DNA from: Exilispira sp.
GTDB lineage: Bacteria > Spirochaetota > JAAYUW01
Assembly: GCA_012517545.1 (NCBI GenBank)
Contig: JAAYUW010000087.1
Coordinates: 1-47,135 of the forward strand
Length of the DNA: 47,135 nucleotides
Direction of reading: 5' to 3'
Numbering within the stretch: the stretch's first letter is position 1; every line of letters starts with the position of its first letter. The translations under genes and the position numbers were made by a program. This document shows, in pieces, positions 26,172 to 34,769 of the stretch. The notes under the pieces are model-generated. The model was not told the origin of the DNA. It ran no database searches and saw nothing but the letters and a program-made list of their open reading frames with translations.

Positions 26172-26984
26172 CTATTCCTTATAATACACAGAACTATTTT
26201 CTATCTTTAGATATTTAAAATTATCTGAAATGGCATATAATGTTTCTGCATGTCCTATAAAAAAAAATCCTCCTGAAATTAAAGAATTGTAAAAATTTTT
26301 TACAATTTGTTTTTGTATATCTCTGCTAAAATATATCATAACATTTCTACAAAATATTATGTCAAGCTCCGTGGGGAAAATATCTGTAAGAAGATTATGC
26401 TTTTTAAAGGTTATTCTATTTTTAAGGTTTTTATCAATATGATACTTATCATCTGTATCTTTATAAAAATACTTTTCCATGATTTCTGGTTTAACATATT
26501 TTAATTTTCTTTCAGGATAGATACCTGTTTTTGCAGCTTCGATGACATCCGAATTGATATCAGTGGCTAAAATATCGACCTTGGAATAAAAGCCAAGTTC
26601 CTTTGCAACAATTGCAATTGAATAGGGTTCTTCACCAGTAGAACATCCTGCACTCCATATTCTCGCAAAACCTTTTCTATTTATAATAAGTGGTAAAATG
26701 ACCGAGGACAATGCTTCAAGCTGAGTTTCCGATCTAAAAAAATATGTTTCGTTTGTAGATATTACATTTAAGAAATATTGGACTTCATCTTTATGTGATA
26801 AGAGGTAATCGTAATAATCTTCGTAACTTTTAATATTCAGTGCATTTAGCCTTTTTCGAAGCCTATTTGATAAAAGAACGACCTTTGATTCCTTCATATA
26901 AATGCCACAAAGCTGATAGATAAGCTTTGTAAACTTTTCAAATAATTCACGAGAAATAAGTTCTTCCACTGTTGTTTCATTCAT
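26172..26984 (-). CDS. cheR: Chemoreceptor methyltransferase CheR
   Basis: CheR methylates receptor Glu residues with S-adenosylmethionine. The N-terminal helical domain (FTKLIYQLCGIYMKESK) leads to the conserved STNETYFFR and the SAM-binding motif IWSAGCSTGEEPYSIAI. ILATDINSDVIEAAKTGIYPE and DIIFCRNVMIYFSRD follow, and the closing FFFIGHAETL is also diagnostic. Its 270 residues are typical. No C-terminal receptor-docking peptide or TPR extension is present. It overlaps the cheW stop by 4 nt, so the two are translationally coupled. Confidence 0.96.
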   Translation of the reverse strand: MNETTVEELISRELFEKFTKLIYQLCGIYMKESKVVLLSNRLRKRLNALNIKSYEDYYDYLLSHKDEVQYFLNVISTNETYFFRSETQLEALSSVILPLIINRKGFARIWSAGCSTGEEPYSIAIVAKELGFYSKVDILATDINSDVIEAAKTGIYPERKLKYVKPEIMEKYFYKDTDDKYHIDKNLKNRITFKKHNLLTDIFPTELDIIFCRNVMIYFSRDIQKQIVKNFYNSLISGGFFFIGHAETLYAISDNFKYLKIENSSVYYKE

Positions 26985-27448
26985 CTTTTTTCGATTATTT
27001 CTTCTTCTTTCTCCGTAAAAATAAGCCTTTCAATATTTAAAATTATAATTAATTTTTCATTCACCTTCCCTATACAGAGTATAAAATCAGATTTAATACC
27101 AGAGACTGTAGGCAAAGAAGGTTCTATCTGAGAACGATTTAAAGTAATAACCTCTGAAACAGTATCAACAATAAAGCCAAATTTTCTATTGTTTAAAGCA
27201 ACGATTATTATCCTGGTCTTATTTGTGTATTCAACCTGTTCAGCCCCGAATCTTTTCCTTAAGTCAAGTATAGGTATTACCGAACCTCTAAGATTTATTA
27301 CTCCTTCTACAAAAGGTGGAGAGTTAGGAATCCTTGTGGGAACCATATATTTCTCGATATAATCGACATATGATATCGGGATGGCATAAGTTACTTTACC
27401 TATAGTAAATAGAATTATTTGAAGTTCATTAATTTTATTCAAATCCAT
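26981..27448 (-). CDS. cheW: Chemotaxis coupling protein CheW
   Basis: CheW bridges CheA and the receptors. It is a single CheW domain of 155 residues: QIILFTIGKVTYAIPISYV, the receptor-binding stretch PNSPPFVEGVINLRGSVIPILDLRKRFG, then IIVALNNRKFGFIVDTVSEV and LCIGKVNEKLIIIL. Its ATG directly follows the stop of the J/HEAT gene (TAAATG), with AGAGGAGAAG inside the upstream gene as ribosome site. Its end overlaps cheR. This makes the J/HEAT protein, cheW and cheR a tightly coupled set. Confidence 0.95.
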   Translation of the reverse strand: MDLNKINELQIILFTIGKVTYAIPISYVDYIEKYMVPTRIPNSPPFVEGVINLRGSVIPILDLRKRFGAEQVEYTNKTRIIIVALNNRKFGFIVDTVSEVITLNRSQIEPSLPTVSGIKSDFILCIGKVNEKLIIILNIERLIFTEKEEEIIEKR

Positions 27449-28297
27449 TTACTTCTCCTCTGCTTTTTTTATTTCCCTTTTTAATGTATTATATATATCT
27501 TTTGCTTCAACTAAAACTTTTTTATCTGGATCATTTAAAAGATTGTAAATCTTTTGTAAAACAAGTTCTTTATCATTTTTATTCAAAATTTTTAATGCAT
27601 AAAGTCTAACATCAGAAGATTCATCTTCAAGATATTTAACACAAATTTCGCTACCTTTTTCACAGAAATTATCATTTAATAGATTTAAAACTGTAAGTTT
27701 TACATTTTTTGAAGAATTCAATAAAAAGCTAAAAAGATCAGCAAATACCATATTTCCATAACTTTTTGCAAGAAGTTTCAAAATAAACATCACATTTTCT
27801 TCTATTTTTTCATTCTTTATAAATCTGACAAGTATGGAGTATGCAATTCGATGGTCCTTCTTTATTAAAGCTTGTGCTGCACTTTGTTGCGTATATATAT
27901 TACTTGAATGAAAAAGCCTTTGCATAAGTTCAGCAAATGAAAGATTTAAAGTTGATTCATCAATTTTATATTCTTTTATTAATTTCTTATTTGTATCTCC
28001 AAGCTTTTCCTTGACAGAATTATCAAGTTTTATAAATATGTCAGAAAAATTGTTCTTAAAAAGCTGAATTTTATATTGATCTTCAATAGCAATATCATAT
28101 TCCAGCCTGGTTTTCGAGTTAGATAATACTGAAAAAGCCTTACTTATAGTTTTAAACATCTCTATTGCAGATGGATCCTTATTTCTATCTGGATGAAATT
28201 TGAAAACAAGTTTTCGATATGCTTTTTTAATCTCTTCAGTTGACGAATCAGGAGTAACATTAAGTATTGAATAGTAATCCTGAATTATCTCATTCAT
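27449..28297 (-). CDS. J-domain protein with HEAT-like repeats
   Basis: Residues about 7-72 are a J domain (YYSILNVTPDSSTEEIKKAY, HPD motif in FKFHPDRNKDPS), so it should stimulate an Hsp70, very probably the one encoded 80 bp upstream. The rest is helical and looks like HEAT or Armadillo repeats (QQSAAQALIKKDHRIAYSIL, VKYLEDESSDVRLYALKIL, KIYNLLNDPDKKVLVEAKD). There is no Gly/Phe linker or zinc finger, so it is not a standard DnaJ. I use ATG 28297, preceded by AAGGAGG at 5 nt. The track start adds 16 residues over that site. Its stop abuts cheW. Confidence 0.85.
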   Translation of the reverse strand: MNEIIQDYYSILNVTPDSSTEEIKKAYRKLVFKFHPDRNKDPSAIEMFKTISKAFSVLSNSKTRLEYDIAIEDQYKIQLFKNNFSDIFIKLDNSVKEKLGDTNKKLIKEYKIDESTLNLSFAELMQRLFHSSNIYTQQSAAQALIKKDHRIAYSILVRFIKNEKIEENVMFILKLLAKSYGNMVFADLFSFLLNSSKNVKLTVLNLLNDNFCEKGSEICVKYLEDESSDVRLYALKILNKNDKELVLQKIYNLLNDPDKKVLVEAKDIYNTLKREIKKAEEK

Positions 28298-28377
28298 CTT
28301 CTCCTCCTTGAATAAAGATGAAAACTTTTCACTTTTTAGAATCAACAGGAGCTAGATTTTTCAAATGTGATATAAAA

Positions 28378-30129
28378 TCAACCCAATAATCCTTTCATCA
28401 GATACTCTTTTTCTGTATAATCTATTTCATCTTGATAAAAAAGTAATGCATCATAATAATTTTTGAGCTGTTCGTATGTTGCAATATTTATATTTTCTTC
28501 TATCTCTTTGAGCAACTCAATTATTTCATTCTGGATCTCAAGAGAGTATTTCAATCTGTTGACTTTTTCAATAATTCTATTTTTAACATGTTTAATATCA
28601 CTTCGTAATCTTATCTTTTCTTCAAATTCAAGATCTTCTCTTTCAAATTCTCTTGCATTTTTAATTATATTATGAATATCGGATAATTTAAGCGAATTAG
28701 GACTTGTATTAACGGTAATCGTTTGATTTGCTTTTGTATCTTCATCGATGGCTGAAACTGTTAATATTCCATTTACATCCAATGCAAATGTAACTTTTAT
28801 CCTTGGCTCACCAGCTTTTGCCTGTCTTATATTATGAAGTGAAAAGGTTCCAAGTTTATAGTTTTCACTGCATAGTTTCCTTTCACCCTGGTAAATATTT
28901 ATTTCTACCACTTTTTGATCATCTGCAATGGTCGTAAAAAGTTTTGAGTTTTCACAGGGAATTTTGGAGTTTCGATCAATGACTGGAATAAATAAACCAC
29001 CCGTCACTTCGACTCCAAGGGATAATGGGGTAATATCAACAAGTATAACATTATCGATATCACCTGACAATATTGCTCCCTGTATCGCAGCTCCCATGGC
29101 AACGACTCTATCAGGGTCCACTGTTTTTGATAATTTTTCTTCCGTAAAAAGATTCTTTAATCTAAGCTGTATAAGGGGTATTTTTGTTGAACCACCGACA
29201 GGTATGACAATATCTATATCAGAGGGATTGAGATTGCTATCGGATATTACTTTTTTTACTATATCCATGGTATAATCAACATATTTTTCAATCATTTGTT
29301 CAAATTCTGATCTTTCTAAAGTATATTCAAGATGTATAGGACCTTTTTCATTTGCACAGATAAATGGGATAGAGATTTTTGCAACCTTTTCGGTTGAAAG
29401 TAATATTTTTGCTTTTTCAGCAGCATCATATAGCTTGGACATTGCAAAATTATCTTCAGAAAGATCTATACCGTGTTGCTGGCTAAAAACTTTTAGCAGC
29501 CGATTAACAATTTTATTGTCAAAATCAAGACCGCCAAGCATATTATCACCACTTGCAGCAATAACATTAAACATGCCATCGGTAATATCAACTATAGATA
29601 CATCGAAAGTCCCACCCCCAAAATCATAAACCAGAACTAAATTATTTTCAGTTTTCGTTAATTCGTAAGCAAGACACGATGCAGTTGGTTCATTTATTAT
29701 TCTAATAACATCAAGTCCAGCCATTTCTCCAGCTTTGACAGTTGCTTTTCTCTGAACTTCATTAAAATAAGCTGGAACAGTAATAACAGCTTTTTTAATA
29801 TCCTGTTTTATGTACCTTTGTGCATCATTTTTTAAACTTTTTAAAATAAAAGATGCAATATCGATAGGGGTATAATTTTTACCATCAATATTATAGATCT
29901 TTTCTGTTCCCATAAACCTTTTAACAGATGACACAACATTTTTAGAGTCAATGATCAGTTGATTTTTAGCTGCTGTACCAACAAGAATATTGTCAATAGA
30001 TTTTATATAAACAAAGGAAGGGGTAAGAGTTTCTCCTTCTTCATTCTTAATCATCGTTATTTCTTGATATTCATATATAGCACAACAACAATTTGTAGTT
30101 CCCAAATCTATACCCAATACAGGCTCCAT
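28378..30129 (-). CDS. Hsp70-family chaperone (DnaK paralogue) in the motility/chemotaxis cluster
   Basis: The ATPase domain has VLGIDLGTTNCCCAIYE, the linker-proximal RIINEPTASCLAYEL, the phosphate loop VYDFGGGTFDVSIVDI and IPVGGSTKIPLIQ. The linker ILVDITPLSLGVEV is followed by a substrate-binding beta domain (TIADDQKVVEINIYQGE) and a short helical lid that ends without the acidic EEVD-like or disordered tail of housekeeping DnaK. At 583 residues it is 40-60 shorter than DnaK. No grpE, hrcA or canonical dnaJ lies nearby. Borrelia, as I recall, also encodes an extra Hsp70 close to its flhG/DUF342 genes, so this may be a lineage-specific motility chaperone. AGAGGA precedes the ATG. Confidence 0.92.
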   Translation of the reverse strand: MEPVLGIDLGTTNCCCAIYEYQEITMIKNEEGETLTPSFVYIKSIDNILVGTAAKNQLIIDSKNVVSSVKRFMGTEKIYNIDGKNYTPIDIASFILKSLKNDAQRYIKQDIKKAVITVPAYFNEVQRKATVKAGEMAGLDVIRIINEPTASCLAYELTKTENNLVLVYDFGGGTFDVSIVDITDGMFNVIAASGDNMLGGLDFDNKIVNRLLKVFSQQHGIDLSEDNFAMSKLYDAAEKAKILLSTEKVAKISIPFICANEKGPIHLEYTLERSEFEQMIEKYVDYTMDIVKKVISDSNLNPSDIDIVIPVGGSTKIPLIQLRLKNLFTEEKLSKTVDPDRVVAMGAAIQGAILSGDIDNVILVDITPLSLGVEVTGGLFIPVIDRNSKIPCENSKLFTTIADDQKVVEINIYQGERKLCSENYKLGTFSLHNIRQAKAGEPRIKVTFALDVNGILTVSAIDEDTKANQTITVNTSPNSLKLSDIHNIIKNAREFEREDLEFEEKIRLRSDIKHVKNRIIEKVNRLKYSLEIQNEIIELLKEIEENINIATYEQLKNYYDALLFYQDEIDYTEKEYLMKGLLG

Positions 30130-30161
30130 AAATCCTCTCTATATAGATATAAGTAAAATAT

Positions 30162-30626
30162 TTACTTGACTATCCTTTTAATCATTTCATAGTATGAAAT
30201 TGCGAATTGAACTTCACCAGAAAGTTTTCCAAGTTTTTGAGCGATTTCATCAACACTAAAACCATTTGAGAACATTTTATATGCTGTTTCCTGCCAGTTC
30301 AAATCCAGCTTTTCATCAACTTTTTCCTTATTTTCTTCTTTTTCCTCTTCTAAATCTTTAATATTAATTTCGTTTAAATTATAATGTTCTAAACTTTTTT
30401 TTATTTTTTCTAACTTTTTTATCTTTGTATCAATCTGTTTAATTTTGTCTTCAAGTATGGATATATTTCGGTCAGCTTCTTCATTAAAAGCCGAAATTAT
30501 ATCTTTCATTTCCGAAATAAGATCATTTTTGACATATTCTTTTTTAACCTTATTTATCTTATCATTCAATATGAAATAAAATATCAAACAAACTGATATG
30601 GTTAAAAGAATTATTGTAAGTGTCAT
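30162..30626 (-). CDS. Membrane-anchored coiled-coil protein, SwrB/DUF2802-like
   Basis: It has one N-terminal membrane helix (MTLTIILLTISVCLIFYFIL), then a long charged coiled coil (about residues 24-110), and a C-terminal helix-turn-helix-like segment AYKMFSNGFSVDEIAQKLGKLSGEVQFAISY. This architecture matches SwrB of Bacillus, which activates the flagellar export gate, and the DUF2802 proteins found beside flagellar genes. The similarity is by architecture and the IA.KLG...GEV signature, so function is inferred. The ATG at 30626 is preferred over the track's TTG at 30644. It is 32 bp upstream of the Hsp70 gene, probably the first gene of that transcript. Confidence 0.7.
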   Translation of the reverse strand: MTLTIILLTISVCLIFYFILNDKINKVKKEYVKNDLISEMKDIISAFNEEADRNISILEDKIKQIDTKIKKLEKIKKSLEHYNLNEINIKDLEEEKEENKEKVDEKLDLNWQETAYKMFSNGFSVDEIAQKLGKLSGEVQFAISYYEMIKRIVK

Positions 30627-30810
30627 TTTTATTTTCCGATTCAATTTAATGATTAATCTAAAAAGATTCTTTATTTTCCAGGTTATTTTCTTCTTTGCTA
30701 AAATTTATGGTAACCTTTATAAAGGACTTAAAATGTTGTATTCTTAAAAATAAATCTACAATATCAATTAACCTTAAGTAAAAACGAAGAGCACCTTCCC
30801 GTGAAATCAA

Positions 30811-31004
30811 TTAATGGCTCTCCTGCAAAAAGATAGATTTTGATTTTTCTTCTGCTCTTCTATGAAGAGCCTATTTCTTCTTGCTCTTCTTAAGGTTTGT
30901 AATATTTTCTCTTATTTTACTATTTATAATCCCTATAGTAATTACTATCAATAGAAAAATGAAGAGCCTTTTTTGTTTTCTTTTTTGCAGGCTAGAGCCA
31001 TTAA
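30811..31004. repeat. 194-bp element bounded by a 21-bp inverted repeat
   Basis: TTAATGGCTCTCCTGCAAAAA at the left and TTTTTGCAGG-CT-AGAGCCATTAA at the right are reverse complements except for an extra CT in the right arm. The interior is AT-rich with GAAGAGC/GCTCTTC words and contains no ORF. The layout fits a MITE or a long-range stem of a structured RNA. No flanking direct repeat was evident. Confidence 0.6.
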
Positions 31005-31025
31005 GGCCTTTTCAAGGCGGTTTAC

Positions 31026-31086
31026 GCGCTCCTGCATGTACCAGTTAGATAGTTTTTTCTAAATTTATACCTTATTTCAGGAGCGC
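31026..31086. repeat. 9-bp GC-rich inverted repeat
   Basis: GCGCTCCTG (31026-31034) and CAGGAGCGC (31078-31086) are perfect complements 43 nt apart. The stem is strikingly GC-rich for this DNA. It lies just beyond the 194-bp inverted-repeat element and shares the word CTCCTGCA with its left arm. Confidence 0.5.
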
Positions 31087-31270
31087 CATTATTTAATTCA
31101 AATATTGTCATTTTATAATTATTAATATTCAACAAAAAATGAGTAGTTATTTAGAAAGATTCATCAACTCAAGTTTCGCGCTTTTTTTTATGAATGTTTA
31201 TAAACAAACCAAATAATAGGCAATTTATAAATTAAAAATTGCTGATAATTTTTTTATTAAAGAAAAAAAT

Positions 31271-31320
31271 TCCACTTTCGATAGTATTGCAAAAAATACT
31301 TTCCCCGAACTTCAGACTTT
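31271..31320. repeat. Dispersed repeat copy B
   Basis: CCACTTTCGATAGTATTGC, an A-run, then CCCCGAACTTCAGACTTT aligns with the reverse complement of copy A at 4641-4693 across both tandem units (spacing 35 versus 36 bp). It ends about 16 bp after the stop of the minus-strand 100-residue gene. Confidence 0.5.
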
Positions 31321-31335
31321 TAACTTTTGACTGTA

Positions 31336-31638
31336 TTATATTTTTTTTTCAAAAGTGTGTTCATCTTCATTTTCATTGTTATAATATTGATTTTTTCTTT
31401 TTCTACCCTTATTTTCATCATATTTCTTAAATTTTTCTATCTTTGATAATTTGTTTTCATCATCCTTTATTTTTTCAATAGACGCTATACCATCTTTCTT
31501 CTGGATGGATATTTCGCTTGACTTCTTTTCCTGTATTTGTTTAATTATAGCTTCTGAATTCTGACTCAAGGAGATGCTTTTAGAAAAATTATCCAGCCGG
31601 GCAATCATATTCTGAATGTCTATAGGTCTTATAGGCAT
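31336..31638 (-). CDS. Small charged protein of the motility operon, unknown function
   Basis: This 100-residue protein starts MPIRPIDIQNMIARLDNFSK and then becomes very rich in Lys, Glu, Ser and Asn (KDGIASIEKIKDDENKLSK), ending in a basic, probably disordered tail (KGRKRKNQYYNNENED). There is no membrane segment or enzyme motif. The MPIRPIDIQ opening reminds me of small proteins encoded next to DUF342 genes in spirochaetes, but I cannot confirm this. AAAGGTAG lies 6 nt before the ATG, and it follows fapA by 11 bp, so it is surely co-transcribed with it. Confidence 0.75.
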   Translation of the reverse strand: MPIRPIDIQNMIARLDNFSKSISLSQNSEAIIKQIQEKKSSEISIQKKDGIASIEKIKDDENKLSKIEKFKKYDENKGRKRKNQYYNNENEDEHTFEKKI

Positions 31639-31649
31639 TTTAACTACCT

Positions 31650-33617
31650 TTACAATTTATTTCTTAAAGATAGTATCCTCTTATCAAATAATTTTCTATC
31701 AACATTTGGAGGTTCATAAGGTTTCGATCTTATGTTATTATCAACATATGTTAGAGTGCATGATCTGAGTTCATTGTTCGTTTCATATGGTTGCATTCCT
31801 GGCTTGAATACAATGGAGACACCCGGGTACAAAATATTTTTTACAGAAACCTTTCCTTCAAGATTAAGTTGATTTATTTCATGATTTAGTTCATCAATTC
31901 TTGCTAAAATATCTTTGAAAGACTGCTCCAACTGTGGCAATTGTTCCATTTTATCCTTTAAAAGTTGCTCTTTTTCTGGATTCCAGTTTTTGCGCATCCT
32001 TCTTTGAGTATTTAAGGTTGAAATATCTCTTTTAAAATCATCAATCTCATTTTCAAGTTTTTTCTTTTGAATCATGATTTCGTTTAGCTCTATCCTCATC
32101 TTTGGATAGATTCCTATTTCAACAAGAGTATCGGTATATGAAACTGTACCTAAGTTCTTTGTATTGACTTCAAGTCCAGCTCTTATTATCCCACCACCTA
32201 TTTGTGCTCTATGTCCAAAACATATAATTGCATCATTTGCATTTACTTCAGAATGCATTATATGATCATCTACTATAATAGAAACACCTGCGTATACTTT
32301 TGCATTTTCAATGTACTTTGTATATACACTTCCTTCTGCAGATATAAAGGCTTCAGAATGACCAGCAATACCTTGAGCAATATAAATATCATGATCCGAG
32401 ATAATTTCACATTTTCCAACACTTCCTCTTATCTCTATATTACCTTTTGCCTTTACAGAAAATCCATCAAGAACAGAACCATGTACTACAACGGAGCCAA
32501 CATATGTAATATTGCCAGTTTTTATATCAACATCCTGATTTATGTGTTTCACAGGTTCAACACAAATTTTGCCTGCTTTTTTAACAACATGTCCATCTAT
32601 CGCAGCCCTTAAAAATTTACCATCAGGAGATAACTCTGTATTAGCACCAGCCATGATCTGTCTATCAACACCTTTTCTAGCTGGTAGAAGTTTACCTGTA
32701 ACAGTATAACCATCTTCACCAGCAATTGCCGGTATCTTCTCACAAATAAGGTCTCCTTTTAAAACATTCTGGATATTTCTTATAATGTTTTTAAAATCAA
32801 ATTTATCCTCTGCAATCGCACGATATACTGTCTTTTCGCCGTTGGGATCAAAATACATCTTAATCTCAGCATTCTGCCCATGAACTGGTTGTTTTGCTCT
32901 TGCTACTACCATCTCTTTATATTCAATCTTTTCATCAGCCATCTTTGTAACAACTTTATCCAGTATTCCGTAACTAACTCCAGCCATCCTAATTTCAGAT
33001 TCGATCTCTTCAGGTGTAAGTTCATAACCTCTTGTTTTGGGAGGAAAAAGTATAGCCGTAGCTGTCATCTCATTTATACCTATACTTACCTGAACAGTTG
33101 CAGAGTTTTCTTCTATTCCATCAAAAGCTCCAACTATTATATATTGTCCCGTAGGATTTGCAACGGCCTGTTTTACAAGATTTAAATTGTAATTTTCAAT
33201 CCCTTTGGATCTGAATCCATCAAGAACTTCTTTAAGTTTTACCTGCCTTCCACCCTTTGCGGCTGGTGTAACTTTAAGCAAAACGCCATTTCTGCTCTTG
33301 ATAATAGCAAAATATCCATCCTTACTTTCTGTAATTTCATCTTCGTAAATTTCCTGAGCTTTTTCTACCTCTTCTTCTACATTGATTGTTTTTGCAATTG
33401 GTCTTTTATAAGCCAATATTTTGTAATTTTTCTTAACAAATCCAGCCATCCCTTTTGAGCCATATTCAAGAATCTCGTAATCTATTTCATCTATAGTAGC
33501 TCTTAGCCTTTTACAAGCCTCGGATATAGCTTTTTCTAAAGTTTCTGCAACTACCTCTATCTTTTTAGAATCCACCCCAAAATCTATCGATCTTAAAGCT
33601 TCCTTTAATTTATCCAT
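31650..33617 (-). CDS. FapA/DUF342 protein with N-terminal Jag_N-like domain
   Basis: The first 70 residues (ETLEKAISEACKRLRATIDE, YEILEYGSKGMAGFVKKNYKI) match the Jag N-terminal pattern with its EVLE.GSKG.FG signature. The central and large part is DUF342 (residues about 165-520), including a beta-helix of regular steps (GNITYVGSVVVHGSVLDGF, KGNIEIRGSVGKCEIISDHD, GGGIIRAGLEVNTKNLGT). A coiled coil (about 525-590) and a final small beta domain follow. DUF342 proteins are often encoded in polar or spirochaetal flagellar operons and are called flagellar assembly protein A, though the mechanism is unclear. Its 655 residues are normal. AAGGA precedes the ATG. It lies 170 bp after fliA. Confidence 0.88.
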   Translation of the reverse strand: MDKLKEALRSIDFGVDSKKIEVVAETLEKAISEACKRLRATIDEIDYEILEYGSKGMAGFVKKNYKILAYKRPIAKTINVEEEVEKAQEIYEDEITESKDGYFAIIKSRNGVLLKVTPAAKGGRQVKLKEVLDGFRSKGIENYNLNLVKQAVANPTGQYIIVGAFDGIEENSATVQVSIGINEMTATAILFPPKTRGYELTPEEIESEIRMAGVSYGILDKVVTKMADEKIEYKEMVVARAKQPVHGQNAEIKMYFDPNGEKTVYRAIAEDKFDFKNIIRNIQNVLKGDLICEKIPAIAGEDGYTVTGKLLPARKGVDRQIMAGANTELSPDGKFLRAAIDGHVVKKAGKICVEPVKHINQDVDIKTGNITYVGSVVVHGSVLDGFSVKAKGNIEIRGSVGKCEIISDHDIYIAQGIAGHSEAFISAEGSVYTKYIENAKVYAGVSIIVDDHIMHSEVNANDAIICFGHRAQIGGGIIRAGLEVNTKNLGTVSYTDTLVEIGIYPKMRIELNEIMIQKKKLENEIDDFKRDISTLNTQRRMRKNWNPEKEQLLKDKMEQLPQLEQSFKDILARIDELNHEINQLNLEGKVSVKNILYPGVSIVFKPGMQPYETNNELRSCTLTYVDNNIRSKPYEPPNVDRKLFDKRILSLRNKL

Positions 33618-33787
33618 AATTCCTTCCTGTCTGCCTTTTCCACAAAAATAAGGGAAAAAAAATTTAATAGTTTAAAATATCTCAATATTCTAATATCATC
33701 TTTTTTTCAAATTTAAACTTTTTTTAATTCAAAGGTTGATTATTTTAAATTTGTCATTATTTAAATACCATTTTCAAAATTAGTACT

Positions 33788-34591
33788 TTAATTAATATTT
33801 TTCGAAGCAGGGATCTCACCTATTATCCTGGAAATTTTAGCCCTTAATCTCATCACAGCCTTTGTATGAAGCTGTGAAACTCTTGACTCTGTGATATCAA
33901 GGACTTCACCGATTTCTTTAAGTGTAAGTTCTTCATAATAATATAGAATAAGAACCTTTTTTTCCTTATCTGGTAACTCTTTTATAGCTTTCGCGAGAAT
34001 TTTTGTTATTTCTTCTTTTTCAAGAATTTGATCAGGGTTTTTGTGTGGTGGAGCTTCTATTGTGCTGATAACCTCAATATTTTCACCATCTTTCATATTT
34101 TGATAGTAAATATCGGTAAGACTAACAATTGTGGTAGGGTTGACTTCTATATACATATCTTGAAGTTCTGCAACTGATACTCCAAGCTCAGAAGCTATTT
34201 CTTCATCAGTCGCAGGGAAACCTTTTTGAATTTCTATTTTTGCCATGGCTTCTTCTATCCTTCGACTTTTCGTTCTTATAGTTCTAGGGATCCAGTCCAT
34301 ATTGCGAAGTTCATCATAAATAGATCCCTGAATTCTGGTCATAGCATAAGTATTGAATTTGATATTTTTTGTTGGATCATATTTTTCTATTGCATCTAAT
34401 AAACCTAAAGAACCATAGCCAATAAGATCATCAAACTCAACAGAGCCCTTTATCTTATAACCTATCTTTCCTGCAATATGTTTAACCAGGGGAGCATATT
34501 TTCTAACAAAATACTCTCTTAGTTTTTCATTTTTGGTTTCTTTATATTCAATCCATAATTCCTTTTCATCCATTTTATCATATGAACTCAT
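33788..34591 (-). CDS. fliA: RNA polymerase sigma-28 factor (FliA/WhiG family)
   Basis: This sigma-70 family protein directs late flagellar and chemotaxis transcription. Region 2 is YAPLVKHIAGKI, FDDLIGYGSLGLLDAIEKYD and FNTYAMTRIQGSIYDELR.MDW. Region 3 is RRIEEAMAKIEIQKGFPATDEEIA. Region 4 is ELPDKEKKVLILYYYEELTLKEIGEVL and ITESRVSQLHTKAVMRLR, with the recognition helix. I use ATG 34591, which has GGGAGG 4 nt upstream. The track adds a TTG codon before it. No anti-sigma FlgM gene is seen nearby. A sigma-28-like -10 box is found before the CheC-like gene. Confidence 0.95.
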   Translation of the reverse strand: MSSYDKMDEKELWIEYKETKNEKLREYFVRKYAPLVKHIAGKIGYKIKGSVEFDDLIGYGSLGLLDAIEKYDPTKNIKFNTYAMTRIQGSIYDELRNMDWIPRTIRTKSRRIEEAMAKIEIQKGFPATDEEIASELGVSVAELQDMYIEVNPTTIVSLTDIYYQNMKDGENIEVISTIEAPPHKNPDQILEKEEITKILAKAIKELPDKEKKVLILYYYEELTLKEIGEVLDITESRVSQLHTKAVMRLRAKISRIIGEIPASKNIN

Positions 34592-34769
34592 CAACCCTCC
34601 CAGGATATTAATAAATTTAAAATAAAAAATTATACGAGAAGTTCAAAATTTTATATAAAAATTCATAAAAGTCTATTTTTATAAAAAACAATTCTAAAAA
34701 AACTTATATATATTAAAAATGCAATAATAATTTATAAATAAATTGCTCAATCAGGAAAACTAAATCTTT

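Larger units (their letters stand above)
30627..31335. other. Structured intergenic region between the 100-residue gene and the SwrB-like gene
   Basis: This is 709 bp without a gene but with more secondary structure than any other gap: the 194-bp inverted repeat 30811-31004, the hairpin GCTCTTC-TAT-GAAGAGC (30854-30870), five copies of GAAGAGC or its complement between 30787 and 30967, a hairpin GCCTT-TTC-AAGGC (31006-31018), the inverted repeat 31026-31086 and repeat copy B (31271-31320). No tRNA, tmRNA or other known RNA family was recognised. It may hold a non-coding RNA or a decayed mobile element. Confidence 0.5.

Noticed and set aside
28928-29275. 115-codon plus-strand ORF inside the Hsp70 gene
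   Set aside because: It is an antisense shadow of a well-conserved gene.
30627-31335. tmRNA, RNase P RNA, SRP RNA or tRNA in the structured gap
   Set aside because: I looked for the TPsiC-like GGTTCGAATCC box, CCA-end acceptor stems and conserved core motifs and saw none. Unknown structured RNA remains possible.
32202-32612. 136-codon plus-strand ORF inside fapA
   Set aside because: It is the antisense shadow of the regular DUF342 beta-helix repeats, with a Cys/Tyr-rich composition unlike a real protein.
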